Assembly (NCBI GenBank): GCA_964435085.1
Contig: CAYSXQ010000020.1
Span: forward strand, 1-14,027
From: UBA917 sp964435085
GTDB taxonomy: Bacteria > Patescibacteriota > Patescibacteriia > Patescibacteriales > Patescibacteriaceae
Length of the DNA: 14,027 bases
Direction: 5' to 3'
Part shown: positions 13,711-14,027 of the stretch, piece after piece
How positions within the stretch are numbered: position 1 is the first letter of the stretch
Layout: each line of letters starts with the position of its first letter
The notes under the pieces: model-generated
Told to the model about the DNA's origin: nothing
The model's database searches: none
Seen by the model: the letters and a program-made list of their open reading frames with translations, nothing else
Position numbers and translations under genes: made by a program

Positions 13711-13798
13711 GATGAAATTTTGTAGATTATATACTCCTTAACAACTGAATATCGAGAACCAATAAATAATAAATGAAAGCATTTAAGATAAAAGCGTG

Positions 13799-14027
13799 GG
13801 AAAATCACGTAAGAGTATATGGTGGATGCCTGGACTTACAAAGACTATGAAGGACGTAGCAGCCTGCGATAAGCTTCGGTGAGGTGGCAAGCAACCTTTG
13901 ACCCGAGGATTTCCGAATGGGGAAACCTATCCTGTTGAAGACAGGATGTCCGGTGGCTGAATACATAGGCCGCTGAGACGACAACCCGATGAACTGAAAC
14001 ATCTTAGTAGTCGGAGGAAAAGAGAAA
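13799..14027 (+). rRNA. rrl: 23S ribosomal RNA, 5' part (runs off the window)
   Basis: The sequence matches domain I of bacterial 23S rRNA by eye. GGTGGATGCC (from 13821), GATGAAGGACGT-like and CTGCGATAAGC segments, GATTTCCGAATGGGGAAACC and AACTGAAACATCTTAGTA occur in the right order and spacing. Aligning GGTGGATG to E. coli position 23 puts the mature 5' end near 13799. Only about 229 nt are in the window. No 16S rRNA or spacer tRNA precedes it; a protein gene with its own terminator, and a separate promoter, do. Confidence 0.97.

Overview
The window looks like part of a draft genome of an uncultured bacterium, most plausibly a member of the Candidate Phyla Radiation (Patescibacteria). This placement is inference. 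It rests on compact housekeeping genes, an almost complete lack of Shine-Dalgarno sequences, A/T-rich long-hairpin repeats between genes, a GC-rich CTGCCGGCAG-centred palindrome, a 23S rRNA gene with no 16S in the preceding 13.8 kb, and a membrane-anchored Cys-Pro-Tyr-Gly thioredoxin-like protein. The standard genetic code fits all genes. Three runs of exactly 100 N (4091-4190, 5768-5867, 7538-7637) are scaffold gaps of conventional, not measured, length.

Left half, all on the minus strand. Reading leftward from 5663: an LCP (LytR-CpsA-Psr) wall-polymer ligase; a long hairpin; the double GTPase Der; peptidyl-tRNA hydrolase Pth; a GC-rich repeat; a membrane-anchored methyltransferase; tRNA-His(GTG) with its own promoter; a zeta-toxin-like kinase that starts 15 nt after the tRNA 3' end; and an unlisted 59-residue ORF that overlaps the kinase gene by 4 nt, closed by an intrinsic terminator. 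The last two genes are more A/T rich than the rest and look acquired.

Centre. Two back-to-back sigma70-type promoters at 5693-5757 drive LCP leftward and lgt rightward, so two envelope genes diverge from one control region.

Right half, all on the plus strand: lgt (start lost in a gap), a long hairpin, yebC, a gap, ruvC, then a clear promoter (8142-8170) in front of a metallo-beta-lactamase-fold hydrolase, a one-helix membrane protein and gyrA as a tight cluster. A thioredoxin-fold membrane protein with a good terminator follows. The stretch 13154-13798 has no protein gene. It holds the terminator, a nested inverted repeat, a 16-bp palindrome, a strong promoter and an attenuator-like leader, and ends at the 5' part of 23S rRNA (from about 13799).

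Most genes are core information processing (Der, Pth, YebC, RuvC, GyrA, tRNA, 23S) or envelope assembly (LCP, Lgt). The less ordinary parts are the tRNA-His/zeta-kinase/small-ORF unit, the attenuator-like leader before 23S, the hairpin families, and a 55-bp assembly duplication that corrupts the end of the LCP gene as assembled.
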